From Anaerolineae bacterium (GTDB lineage Bacteria; Chloroflexota; Anaerolineae; Aggregatilineales; Phototrophicaceae): a stretch of 64,000 nucleotides of DNA. The stretch's first letter is position 1; every line of letters starts with the position of its first letter. The stretch lies in NCBI GenBank assembly GCA_022824365.1, contig JAJEAA010000005.1:1-64000 (forward strand), written 5' to 3'. Position numbers and translations under genes: made by a program. The notes below the pieces were generated by a model. The model ran no database searches and was not told the DNA's origin. It was given only the letters and a program-made list of their open reading frames with translations. Shown piece by piece: positions 7,929 to 15,909 of this stretch.

Positions 7929-9602
7929 CTACATGCCGCCCATGTAACCGATGGCTTGCTGGTAGATTTCCAACTGGCTATCGACATCGAGGTCGTCCGT
8001 GATTTCTTCCCAGTCCTCGGCGGTGTTGTCGAGCGCTTCCTGAGCGCTGGACTGGCCTGTCATCGCTTCGGACAAGCGGATATCCAGGGTCTCCTGGATG
8101 TATTCCAGCGTGCCCGGGATGCGCAGGTAAGTGACCGAAGTCGGCTTGTCATAGACGTTCGAGCCATAGGCGTTGATGTAGCGCTCCATGTCAGAGGCAT
8201 CGAAACCGACGGCGGTGTAATCTTCCGAGACAGCCGTGCCGCGCGGTTCGTAGAGCTGGTAGGTGCAGCAGGGATCGACGCCTTGCCAGCCGGTGGTGGC
8301 GTTGTAGAAGTTGATGGACGGGTTGGCGATCAGCGCCATGTAGAAATAGGTCAGCTCCGGATTCTCGGTGAAGCTGGACATGGTCGGGTGCCAGGAGCCG
8401 CCGGTGGTATTGCCGACGCAGTTGGGATTTTCGGCATCCACAACCACCGCGCCGGTTTCGCGGTCGTACCATTCGCTGGAGCAAGGCGTGACGTCCGCGC
8501 CCAGGCTGCCGCGGATGGCGGAACGGTCGGTGTTCTGCGACAGCGAACCAACATCGCCCCAGCTGAAGGTGGCGATGGCGTTGCCGCCGAGGAAGTTATC
8601 CCAAGCCTCGCCCAGTTGCCAACCGAACTGCGCTTCCTGGCCCGTCGCCGCCAGCTCTTGCAGGAATTCCAGCGCCATGACATGGCCCGGTTCATTGATC
8701 AGCGGAGTCATATCATCCGGATCGAACCAAAAGACGTTGTCGTATTTAGAGACGGCGCGCGGGTCATCGCCATCGGCCGGGGTCACGGCGAAAGAGGCGG
8801 CCAGCGTGGCGAAGTGGAAGTGCCCTTGCCCGCCGGGCGCCAGGTGGAGGCTGATGCCGTCATCGGGATCGCCATCGCCGTTCCAGTCCTTGCCGTTGAA
8901 GAAACTGGTGATAGCCAGCAGGTCCTGCCAGGTGACGATGGGATAGGGCATGGGCGAGCCAACCTCGGCTTCGTAAGCGGCTTGCCACTCGGGGTCGCTG
9001 AGGATGTCGTGGCGATAGTAGAGCAACTGGGCATCGCCGTCCATCTGGCTGCCGTAGGTCTCGCCGCCCCATTGCAGCAGGGCGCGGAAGGCGGGCGCGG
9101 TGTCTTCCGGGGTCCAGCTTGCGAAGCGTTCATCGCCGATCCATTGGTCGATCGGTTGGATCCAGCCGTTGCTAATCCAGTCGCCATATTGCCAGGCGGC
9201 GCCGATGAAGACATCGTAGGTGTATTGGCCCGTCAGGAAGTCGGCGGGGATGGTGGTGCCGAGCTGATTGTAGGGAATCTCGACGATTTCCAGTTCAGCG
9301 CCGGTGGCCGCTTCAAAGGCGTTGCGCCAGAAGTAGATGGTGCCGGAGATGCCGCCGCGCGAGCCTTGGCCCAGGACGCCGAAGGTGATGGTCTTGCCTT
9401 CGCCGAGGGCGTGGCCGTCGGGGATGTTCGCGTTCATCAAGGCTTCAAAGGCGAGGGTCTGCTCGAGTTCGGTCTCGGCGACTTCGGGGATGGGGAAGAG
9501 GTCTTCGGCGGTTTTGCCGAAGAAGGTGTCCTGCGCCGCGACGCCAAAGGCGCCCGTCAGAAGAACAAGAATCGAAATGAGAATACCGACTTTGACTTTC
9601 AT
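7929..9602 (-). CDS. Extracellular solute-binding protein of a sugar ABC transporter
   Basis: A 557-aa family 1 extracellular solute-binding protein. The N-terminus is a Sec signal peptide (VGILISILVLLTGAFGVAAQ) without a lipobox cysteine, so a secreted or non-lipid-anchored protein is predicted. The body shows typical SBP signatures (FLTGQYTYDVFIGAAWQYGD, GEAWDNFLGGNAIATFSWGD). It is longer than the usual ~430 aa, with a Cys-containing insert (GVDPCCTYQLYEP). AGGAGA precedes the ATG. It is first gene of the operon with the MalF- and MalG-type permeases, and delivers the substrate to them. Confidence 0.88.
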   Translation of the reverse strand: MKVKVGILISILVLLTGAFGVAAQDTFFGKTAEDLFPIPEVAETELEQTLAFEALMNANIPDGHALGEGKTITFGVLGQGSRGGISGTIYFWRNAFEAATGAELEIVEIPYNQLGTTIPADFLTGQYTYDVFIGAAWQYGDWISNGWIQPIDQWIGDERFASWTPEDTAPAFRALLQWGGETYGSQMDGDAQLLYYRHDILSDPEWQAAYEAEVGSPMPYPIVTWQDLLAITSFFNGKDWNGDGDPDDGISLHLAPGGQGHFHFATLAASFAVTPADGDDPRAVSKYDNVFWFDPDDMTPLINEPGHVMALEFLQELAATGQEAQFGWQLGEAWDNFLGGNAIATFSWGDVGSLSQNTDRSAIRGSLGADVTPCSSEWYDRETGAVVVDAENPNCVGNTTGGSWHPTMSSFTENPELTYFYMALIANPSINFYNATTGWQGVDPCCTYQLYEPRGTAVSEDYTAVGFDASDMERYINAYGSNVYDKPTSVTYLRIPGTLEYIQETLDIRLSEAMTGQSSAQEALDNTAEDWEEITDDLDVDSQLEIYQQAIGYMGGM

Positions 9603-9987
9603 GGATCTCTCCTATACTGAACAATAGAATCAAATACAGCGAAGAGCCGACTTGAGCGGTCTCCACTCCAAAGCGGAACGAGTATAACAAGCATGTCTTG
9701 CTTTGGCGAATAATTGCGGAAAATAACAAGCGTCTTAAAATCATAGCTTGCCGAAATGCGCAAAATAAAACAAAACCCAAGCACCGCGCAGGCCGGGTAA
9801 AGACGAGGACGCCGAGACCTTATTGTTGGATTCTGAGCGGCGGCAAATGCTTGAGACCGATGAATAGTTAGCGAATGCCGAGCCTGCGGATGCCAACCTT
9901 GTTTCACCATGCGATCCGACGGATGGTCAGTATCGGACAAGGGTTTTAGTTTGCGCGACATAAGTTCAAACGAAAGGAACGCGAAGA
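9603..9987. other. Divergent intergenic region between the binding protein and S10 peptidase genes
   Basis: No gene is supported in this 385-bp stretch. It must hold the minus-strand promoter for the sugar operon (see 9681-9703) and a plus-strand promoter for the peptidase gene. The peptidase start is preceded by GAAAGGAACGCGAAG. Confidence 0.5.
9681..9703 (-). promoter_or_regulatory. Extended -10 promoter with overlapping palindrome for the sugar operon
   Basis: On the minus strand TGTTATACT (9689 to 9681) is an extended -10, about 80 bases upstream of the binding protein start. The inverted repeat AAGCA-N5-TGCTT (9689-9703) abuts its upstream edge, where a LacI- or GntR-type repressor could act. 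No regulator gene sits beside this operon. Confidence 0.4.
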
Positions 9988-11424
9988 ATGAGCGAAAAGA
10001 CGGAAAAGCCGGCGGCGGAGGATATCAAAGAGGAAGCGCCGATTGTCACGACGCACAAAATCGAAGTGGGCGATACCAGGCTGGATTACAGCGCCACTGC
10101 CGGCAAGATGCCGCTGAAAGACGAGAAGGACAAGATCGTCGCCCAGATCTTCTATACCGCTTACACCCTCGAAACGGAGGTCGAGAGCGCCGCCCGTCCG
10201 CTCATCTTTGTCTTCAACGGGGGACCGGGCTCGGCGTCGATCTGGCTGCACATGGGCGCGCTGGGACCGAAGCGCGTCGACATGGGCGAAGAAGGTTTCA
10301 TGCCGCCGCCGCCCTACAAGCTGATCGACAATGCCCACACCTGGCTTGACTTGGGCGATCTGGTCTTCATCGACCCGGTCGGCACCGGCTACTCGCGCGC
10401 GACCGACCCGGCGGACAACGAGAAATATTGGGGCTTGGAAGCAGACCTGGAAGCGGTGGGCGAATTCATCCGCTTGTACCTATCGCGCAATCAGCGCTGG
10501 ACCTCGCCGCTGTATCTGGCGGGAGAGAGTTATGGCACGACGCGCGCGGCCGGCTTGGCCGGTCATCTCATCGACCGCGGCATCGCCTTCAACGGCATCA
10601 TCTTGATTTCGACCGTGATGAACTTCCAGACCCTGCGCTTCACCAAAGCCAATGACTTGCCTTATGCGCTGTATCTGCCGAGTTTTTGCGCGACCGCGCA
10701 TTATCATGGGGCGCTCGCCCCCGATTTGCAGGCGCGGGATTTGCGCGAATTGCTGCATGAGGCGGCGGCATGGGCGGAAGGGGAGTACACCGTTGCCTTG
10801 GCCAAGGGCGACCGGCTGGGCGAGGACGAGCGCGCGGCGGTTTCCAAGCGGCTCTCGCGCTATACCGGCTTGTCGCAGCGCTTCATCCTGGGCGCCGACC
10901 TGCGCGTCAATATCATGAGCTTCTGCAAAGAGTTGCTGCGGGATGACAAGCGGGCGGTGGGACGGCTGGATTCGCGCTTCATCGGCATCATGGCCTCGGC
11001 CGAGGGCACAAGCTTCGACTTCGACCCGTCGATGAACGCTATCGTGCCGCCATATACGGCTGTCTACAATCAATATGTCCGCGAGCAGTTGGGCTATGAA
11101 ACCGACCTCAACTACGAAATCTTGAGCTTCAAGGTCAACGAGAACTGGAAATACCAGGGCGGGCAGTTTCCCGATACGAGCGAGGGTTTGCGCGCCGCCT
11201 TCGCCAAGAACCCCTACATGCAGGTGCTGGTGGCGCAGGGCTATTATGATTTGGCGACCCCCTTCCAAGCCGCTTACTATTCATTGGCGCACATGGGTTT
11301 GGATTCCAGCCTGCGCGACAACGTGACCATTGCGGAATACGAAGCCGGGCACATGATGTACCTGCATGAGCCGTCGCTGGCGCAATTAAAAGCTGACGCG
11401 GCCGCTTTTATCGGAGCGGATTGA
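9988..11424 (+). CDS. Serine carboxypeptidase, S10 family
   Basis: An alpha/beta-hydrolase-fold carboxypeptidase. The oxyanion-hole motif NGGPGSASIWLHMGALGP lies near residue 75. The nucleophile elbow GESYGTTRA (Ser near residue 181), the acid in GYYDLATPF near 419 and the histidine in AGHMMYLHEPS near 454 complete the triad. At 478 aa it has family length. No signal peptide is seen; the charged N-terminus (MSEKTEKPAAEDIKEEA) suggests a cytoplasmic enzyme, as in many bacterial S10 homologues. It is the only gene on its strand here and is convergent with the glycosylase gene. Confidence 0.93.
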   Translation: MSEKTEKPAAEDIKEEAPIVTTHKIEVGDTRLDYSATAGKMPLKDEKDKIVAQIFYTAYTLETEVESAARPLIFVFNGGPGSASIWLHMGALGPKRVDMGEEGFMPPPPYKLIDNAHTWLDLGDLVFIDPVGTGYSRATDPADNEKYWGLEADLEAVGEFIRLYLSRNQRWTSPLYLAGESYGTTRAAGLAGHLIDRGIAFNGIILISTVMNFQTLRFTKANDLPYALYLPSFCATAHYHGALAPDLQARDLRELLHEAAAWAEGEYTVALAKGDRLGEDERAAVSKRLSRYTGLSQRFILGADLRVNIMSFCKELLRDDKRAVGRLDSRFIGIMASAEGTSFDFDPSMNAIVPPYTAVYNQYVREQLGYETDLNYEILSFKVNENWKYQGGQFPDTSEGLRAAFAKNPYMQVLVAQGYYDLATPFQAAYYSLAHMGLDSSLRDNVTIAEYEAGHMMYLHEPSLAQLKADAAAFIGAD

Positions 11425-11425
11425 A

Positions 11426-12322
11426 TCAAATCGCGCTGTTGTTATGGCGCATGATATCCATCCAGAGGACAAGTCCGCGATATTCGCCGAAGCTTTCATA
11501 GCGCGCCGCAATAGCTTTGGCGTCGGCTTTGACGCCATCGTTGTGGGCAGCGGCGAACATGGCATGGGCAGCGGTGTCGATAGCGATGCGGTCGAAATGT
11601 CCATACATGCGCGCGACCGTGCCAGCGGCATAATCGCCGAAGCCCTTCAGCGCCTTGACCGCTTTATAGAGCGAGTCGCTATCCTGCTCCAGCCAGGCGT
11701 CAAGATCGACCCGACCGCTCGCGATTGCCACTGCAAGCTCGCGCAGGTAGGCGTTGCGATAGCCGGCGCGCACTGACTCCGCCATCTCGTCGAAGTCCAT
11801 CGCGGCGATGCGCTGTGGCGATGGGAAGGCATGGACGCCGTCGATTGTCGGATGCTCCGCGCCCAATTGGCAAAGACGTCGGCTCATTTGGACTGTCTGC
11901 GCCCAGTTGCAGTTGGTCGTCAATAGCGCCTTCGCCAGGTCTTCCCACAAGCTCGGGCTGATGAGGATGCGGCCCCGGCGCTCCCGCTCCAGCCATTCGT
12001 AGCCGGCGTGGGCGCGCATGGCGGCATAGAAGACGCTCAGATCCCAGTCCATATTGAGCATGCGCCGGACCGCCGCGCTGGCTTCGTCTTGCCGGGGCGG
12101 GCTGATTGCCTGGCAATCCGGCAATCCGACGCGGAGGCCGGTGTCCGCCTCGCTCATTTGCAGCCGTTGGACAGCCCCCGCCGCCGTCTGATAGACGTAT
12201 TGGAGAGTAGCGGTTTCTTCATTCCAGGTGAAGGGCGCCAGCATCAACCAGCCGTGGCTGTGGACGGTCTTGCCGAAGTCAAATTGTGGCGCTGTCCCGA
12301 TGACAAAGCCGGGACCGGTCAT
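11426..12322 (-). CDS. HhH-GPD family DNA glycosylase (AlkA/OGG-like)
   Basis: A 298-aa protein with an AlkA/OGG-type layout. The N-terminal beta domain includes PQFDFGKTVHSHGWLMLAPF. The helical HhH-GPD domain has LAKALLTTNCNWAQTVQMSR, then the hairpin KALKGFGDYAAGTVARMYG, and the putative catalytic Asp in FDRIAIDTAAH. No lysine follows the HhH, so a monofunctional base-excision glycosylase is more likely than an OGG1-type lyase. The target base cannot be fixed from sequence. The start overlaps the end of the DinB-like gene by 4 bp (ATGA), so the two are co-translated. Confidence 0.8.
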   Translation of the reverse strand: MTGPGFVIGTAPQFDFGKTVHSHGWLMLAPFTWNEETATLQYVYQTAAGAVQRLQMSEADTGLRVGLPDCQAISPPRQDEASAAVRRMLNMDWDLSVFYAAMRAHAGYEWLERERRGRILISPSLWEDLAKALLTTNCNWAQTVQMSRRLCQLGAEHPTIDGVHAFPSPQRIAAMDFDEMAESVRAGYRNAYLRELAVAIASGRVDLDAWLEQDSDSLYKAVKALKGFGDYAAGTVARMYGHFDRIAIDTAAHAMFAAAHNDGVKADAKAIAARYESFGEYRGLVLWMDIMRHNNSAI

Positions 12323-12795
12323 GCCGGCATCTTGTCCAGCACGTCTTGGATCTGCTGGAGATGGTTAAGCCCGTGTTGGGCATAAACGCGAGCGAGCTCT
12401 TCCAGGCTGTAATCGGGTCGGTCGGGGCTGGCGGCGCGGCCGATCTTGCCCCATTGCTCGTCGGTCATTTTTTCGAGCAGGATGGCCCAGCGCGCGTGCA
12501 AGCCTTCGAGGATCTTGAGCGAGTATTCGATATCGGCATCTTTGGCATCGGGGTATTCGGCGATAGCGTTGACATCGTAGGCGGTGAATTGAAAGCTGGG
12601 GCTGGTCAGAATCAGCTTGAAGCGGCGAATGCAGACCATGTGCGTATCGGCGAGGTGGTGGATGTTCTGGGCGATGGTCCATTCAGGCGCGTTGTAGGCG
12701 GTGGTGAGCTGCTCAACTGAAAGTCCCTGTACTTTTTCTCGCAGTTGGGCGGGCAGTTGGCGGTAGGCGTTTATGTAATCGGCGCGGCTTTGCAT
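12319..12795 (-). CDS. DinB/YfiT-like metal-dependent hydrolase family protein
   Basis: A 158-aa four-helix-bundle protein of the DinB/YfiT superfamily. The putative metal-binding histidines are in IAQNIHHLADTHM near residue 48 and in YAQHGLNHLQQIQDVL near residue 145. Relatives include bacillithiol/mycothiol-dependent transferases; no substrate is indicated here. It is first gene of a two-gene unit with the DNA glycosylase, overlapping by 4 bp, which hints at a role in damage or stress response. Confidence 0.8.
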   Translation of the reverse strand: MQSRADYINAYRQLPAQLREKVQGLSVEQLTTAYNAPEWTIAQNIHHLADTHMVCIRRFKLILTSPSFQFTAYDVNAIAEYPDAKDADIEYSLKILEGLHARWAILLEKMTDEQWGKIGRAASPDRPDYSLEELARVYAQHGLNHLQQIQDVLDKMPA

Positions 12796-12868
12796 TGTGC
12801 TTGTCTCCTCTATGCTGGTTTGCCGCTATTTTAGCGACGCATCCAGCCCTTTCAATTCAGAATATATG

Positions 12869-12877
12869 TGCTATAAT
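12869..12877 (+). promoter_or_regulatory. Extended -10 promoter (TGCTATAAT)
   Basis: TGCTATAAT fits the extended -10 consensus exactly. It lies 30 bases before the ATG of the small open frame at 12908. The -35 region is weak (TTTCAA, 16 bases upstream). Confidence 0.5.
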
Positions 12878-12907
12878 GTATTTAAGCTCAACCAACAGAG
12901 AATCCCC

Positions 12908-13198
12908 ATGCCCAAAACCAGATACTTCTCTGACCATGAAAAACGCCAGGCTCTGGAACCGCTCCATCAACGTACCCTTCGCCGCCGCCAAATCGCGACT
13001 TTGTCCGAAAAAAGTATTTCTTTGTCCGACAAACGGACAATATCGGACAAAGTCTTAACCAATCAACAACGATATAATACCCTCACGCTTACTCCCGCCC
13101 TCCATTCAAGCGCCGATGAATCCCCGCGCCGCCCGCCAATACCGGCGGAAGTGGCGAATACCCCGGCATGGAATTCGGGATATGTCCTGTATCCTTGA
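12908..13198 (+). CDS. Small hypothetical protein, possibly not coding
   Basis: A 96-aa frame (MPKTRYFSDHEKRQALEPLH, then QRTLRRRQIATLSEK) follows a good extended -10 promoter with a 24-base leader. The N-terminal half is basic and helix-like and could bind nucleic acid; the C-terminal half is low-complexity and does not look like protein. The coding part contains the nested inverted repeat at 12997-13054. I do not recognise the family. The alternative is a non-coding, structured transcript. Confidence 0.3.
   Translation: MPKTRYFSDHEKRQALEPLHQRTLRRRQIATLSEKSISLSDKRTISDKVLTNQQRYNTLTLTPALHSSADESPRRPPIPAEVANTPAWNSGYVLYP
12997..13054. repeat. Nested inverted repeats built on TTGTCCG / CGGACAA
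   Basis: The outer arms GACTTTGTCCGA (12997-13008) and TCGGACAAAGTC (13043-13054) are perfect 12-bp inverted repeats. Between them TTGTCCG (13022-13028) and CGGACAA (13034-13040) form a second perfect inverted repeat with a 5-base loop. Four copies of one 7-mer within 58 bp suggest either a multi-site operator or a long RNA hairpin. A TATAAT follows at 13073-13078. Confidence 0.6.
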
Positions 13199-13291
13199 AA
13201 TTCACCGCTCCCGGTTCAGCAGCCCGATTGCAGGATTCCAGCTTATGCGCTACAAACGTGGCGGCGGTACGGATTGGGCGGAAGCTGACCC

Positions 13292-14209
13292 ATGGCAAGG
13301 ACTCCCGACATTGTCGGCATCGGCGTATGCACGGTCGATCATATCGTGACCGTGCCGCGGATGCCGCATCGCAATGAAAATATGCGCGCCTTAAATTATT
13401 CGCGGCAGCCGGGCGGATTGGCCTCTTGCGCGCTGGTGGCGGCGGCGCGTCTGGGCGCCCGGACGAAGATCATCGCGCGGATAGGCGATGACGAGAATGG
13501 CGATTATATCCGCCGCGACTTGCAGGCTGAAGGCGTCGATGCAAGTCAGTTGCTGGCGGAGGCGGGCAGCGAATCGCATGTGTCGGTGATCCTGGTGGAC
13601 GAGGCGACAGGCGAGCGCAGCATCATCACGCGACCGCCCACCGGCTCTCCCATCAGCCCGGCCGAGATCGGGCAGGAGGCTATCACCGGGGCGCGCGTGC
13701 TCTTCGTGGATACGATCAACGAAGCGACGCTGGCGGCGGCCCGCTGGGCGCGGGAGGCGGGCTTGACGGTGGTATTGGATCCGGCGCGGCCTTACGCCGA
13801 AATCAAACCGCTGCTGGCATTGGTCGATGCGCCAATCGTGCCGGAAGCCTGGGCGCGAGCCTGGCTGCCGAAGGAGGGACCGGCCGCGGTGGCTAAGAGG
13901 CTGGTTGACGAAGGGGCGTCGATGGCGGTCGTGACCTTGGGGGAGCGCGGTTCGGTGCTTTGCTGGGAAGGGGGCATCGTGGAGATACCGGCCTTTGCGG
14001 TAGAGGTGGCGGATACGACCGGCGCCGGCGATGCTTATCATGGCGCTTTTATGTATGCCATCCTGCAAGATTGGGATGCGCCGCGCATGGCGAGGTTCGC
14101 TTCCGCCGTTGGCTCGCTTAATTGCCGCGCCATTGGCGGGCGCAGCGCCTTGCCAACGCTCGCGGAAGTGGATGCCTTCCTGGCGGCTAAGCCCGCTTTT
14201 ACCGGATAA
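13292..14209 (+). CDS. PfkB family carbohydrate kinase
   Basis: A 305-aa sugar or nucleoside kinase of the ribokinase/PfkB family. The N-terminal signature is DIVGIGVCTVDHIV. The substrate/dimer region shows QPGGLASCALVAAARLGART with IGDDENGDYI. The C-terminal PfkB signature DTTGAGDAYHGAFMYAI carries the catalytic Asp (GAGD). The start has only a weak upstream GGAAG. The substrate is not predictable. It stands alone between the repeat-rich 12.8-13.3 kb region and the HU gene. Confidence 0.88.
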   Translation: MARTPDIVGIGVCTVDHIVTVPRMPHRNENMRALNYSRQPGGLASCALVAAARLGARTKIIARIGDDENGDYIRRDLQAEGVDASQLLAEAGSESHVSVILVDEATGERSIITRPPTGSPISPAEIGQEAITGARVLFVDTINEATLAAARWAREAGLTVVLDPARPYAEIKPLLALVDAPIVPEAWARAWLPKEGPAAVAKRLVDEGASMAVVTLGERGSVLCWEGGIVEIPAFAVEVADTTGAGDAYHGAFMYAILQDWDAPRMARFASAVGSLNCRAIGGRSALPTLAEVDAFLAAKPAFTG

Positions 14210-14304
14210 ATCAAGGCGGGCGAGCCTGGTGATATTTATGTCTTGTTACTATGTGGTATAGACTGCGCAAATTGGCAGTTTAGACCTGTGCAAGCGGGAA
14301 AAAG

Positions 14305-14313
14305 TGTTATACT
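14305..14313 (+). promoter_or_regulatory. Extended -10 promoter of the HU gene
   Basis: TGTTATACT ends 34 bases before the HU start codon. AAAGGAGC is a strong ribosome-binding site 8 bases before the ATG. Confidence 0.55.
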
Positions 14314-14347
14314 ACTAGCCGAGCATTGACTTAAAGGAGCAGTTGAA

Positions 14348-14620
14348 ATGAACAAAGCAGAATTGATTGGTTCAATCGCTGACAAGTCTGGGCTGAGCAA
14401 GGCGGATGCCGGCAAGGCGCTGGACGCCTTCGTATCCTGCGTGACAGACGCGCTCGCTGGCGGCGACCGGATTTCACTGGTCGGCTTCGGCTCTTGGTCT
14501 GTCGACCAGCGCAACGCTCGTACGGGACGTAATCCCCGCACGGGCGAGGAGATCCAGATCGCGGCAAAAAAGGTCGTAAAATTCAAGCCCGGCGCAGGCT
14601 TATCCGACGCGGTAAATTGA
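14348..14620 (+). CDS. HU family DNA-binding protein
   Basis: A 90-aa histone-like nucleoid protein. It has the helical N-terminus MNKAELIGSIADKSGLSKAD, the HU signature GFGSWSVDQRNARTGRNPRTG forming the DNA-binding beta arm with the RNPRTG tip, and the closing VVKFKPGAGLSDAVN. Length and layout are those of HU. It is monocistronic, with its own extended -10 promoter, a strong Shine-Dalgarno and a terminator 70 bases downstream. Confidence 0.95.
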   Translation: MNKAELIGSIADKSGLSKADAGKALDAFVSCVTDALAGGDRISLVGFGSWSVDQRNARTGRNPRTGEEIQIAAKKVVKFKPGAGLSDAVN

Positions 14621-14688
14621 TGCGTCAGTGATGTTGTGGGTGGGTAATACTATGTAAACCCGCTTACGTCTTTAACAAGTTCAAATTG

Positions 14689-14720
14689 GCCTGCCGAATG
14701 CGATTCGGCAGGCTTTTTTT
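14689..14720 (+). terminator. Rho-independent terminator after the HU gene
   Basis: GCCTGCCGAAT (14689-14699) pairs perfectly with ATTCGGCAGGC (14703-14713) across a 3-base loop and is followed by seven T (14714-14720). Confidence 0.9.
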
Positions 14721-14778
14721 GTTTTCCGTAATAGCGATTATTATTCCGGTTTTCCGTCCGTAGCTGAGCGCGCGAATA

Positions 14779-15774
14779 TTAGCTCTTGGGGACAGATTTG
14801 AGCACATCGGCGATCAAGTCATCGGCGCCGAGCCCTTCCGCTTGACCTTCGAAATTCAGCAGAATCCGGTGGCGCAGAGCCGAGGGCGCGACCGCCGCCA
14901 CATCGTCATACGAGACATTGCTGCGTTCATCGAGCAGGGCGTTGATCTTGGCGCCGATGATAAGCGCCTGGGCGCCGCGGGGGCTGGCGCCGTAGCGGGC
15001 GTATTGGCGGAGCATCGGCGTGGCGCGATCGCTCTCGGGGTGGGTGGCGACCACGATATGGGCGACGTATTCGCTGACGTGGGTGGGTATGGGTGTGCTG
15101 AGGGCAAGCGCGCCCATGCCGATGACCTGGGCGCCATCGGCGATCTTCTGCGCGCGCGGCATCGTAACGCCGGTCGTGCGATCGAGGATAGTTATCAGGT
15201 CCGCAACATCGGGGAAAGCGACATTGACTTTGAACAGGAAGCGATCGAGCTGGGCTTCGGGCAGGGGATAGGTGCCTTCCATCTCGAGCGGGTTTTGCGT
15301 CGCCAGGACGAAGAAGGGCGGGTCAAGGGCGTAGCCGCGGCCGGCGACAGTGACAGTTTTCTCTTGCATGGCCTCGAGCATGGCCGATTGCGTCTTGGGC
15401 GTGGCGCGATTGATCTCGTCAGCCAGGATGAGATTGGCGAAAATCGGACCGGCTTGAAAGCGGAATTGGCGGCGGCCGTCTTCGGTCTCTTCCAGGATAT
15501 CGGTGCCGACGATATCAGCCGGCATCAGGTCGGGCGTGAATTGGATGCGCGAAAACTTCAGGTCCAGCACATCGCCCAGCGTGCGGATAAGCATGGTCTT
15601 GCCCAAGCCGGGCACCCCTTCCAGCAGGGCATGGCCGCCGGCCAGCACACAGATGATGACGCTGCGCAGGACCTCGCGCTGCCCGACGATGACCTTGCCA
15701 ACTTCGTTTTCGATGTCCCGCGCGATTTCGCCGAATTGTTCCAGTCCGATTTCTGCGGGCGCTGCTTCGCTCAT
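14779..15774 (-). CDS. MoxR family AAA+ ATPase
   Basis: A 331-aa MoxR chaperone-like ATPase. Walker A is EGVPGLGKTMLIRTL near residue 52, and Walker B is NLILADEINRATPKTQSAML near 112. The sensor-1 region is FVLATQNPLEMEGTYPLPEA, and RYGASPRGAQALIIGAK is the usual C-terminal lid motif. The MoxR partners DUF58 and transglutaminase/VWA are not adjacent, so it is an orphan copy. A minus-strand TATAAT at 15819-15814 lies 40 bases upstream. The upstream same-strand gene, 135 bp away, encodes a secreted metallopeptidase-like protein. Confidence 0.92.
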   Translation of the reverse strand: MSEAAPAEIGLEQFGEIARDIENEVGKVIVGQREVLRSVIICVLAGGHALLEGVPGLGKTMLIRTLGDVLDLKFSRIQFTPDLMPADIVGTDILEETEDGRRQFRFQAGPIFANLILADEINRATPKTQSAMLEAMQEKTVTVAGRGYALDPPFFVLATQNPLEMEGTYPLPEAQLDRFLFKVNVAFPDVADLITILDRTTGVTMPRAQKIADGAQVIGMGALALSTPIPTHVSEYVAHIVVATHPESDRATPMLRQYARYGASPRGAQALIIGAKINALLDERSNVSYDDVAAVAPSALRHRILLNFEGQAEGLGADDLIADVLKSVPKS

Positions 15775-15909
15775 AGTGCCTATCTTTCATGTCACTTGCC
15801 AGCAATGGCAGCCATTATAGCGGCAAAAGATTCAATACCGTGAGACAGGAATTGCAGTGCGTTTTGGCGCTCGCTGCCGCCCCAGCAGGCGAAATCTATG
15901 GAGACGGGA

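Noticed and set aside
7929..9602. Lipoprotein signal in the sugar-binding proteins
   Set aside because: Neither binding protein here has a Cys at the signal cleavage site; both end in Ala-rich Sec sites.
7851..9620. 589-codon open frame on the plus strand
   Set aside because: It lies opposite the solute-binding protein, which has a signal peptide, ribosome-binding site and family motifs. The plus frame has none and reads as an antisense artefact of GC-rich codons.
12997..13078. CRISPR array
   Set aside because: The repeats are 7-12 bp, inverted and unevenly spaced; there are no regular direct repeats with spacers and no cas genes in the window.
13089..13298. 69-codon minus-strand frame upstream of the PfkB gene
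   Set aside because: The sequence is low in information and looks like intergenic repeat DNA; there is no start signal.
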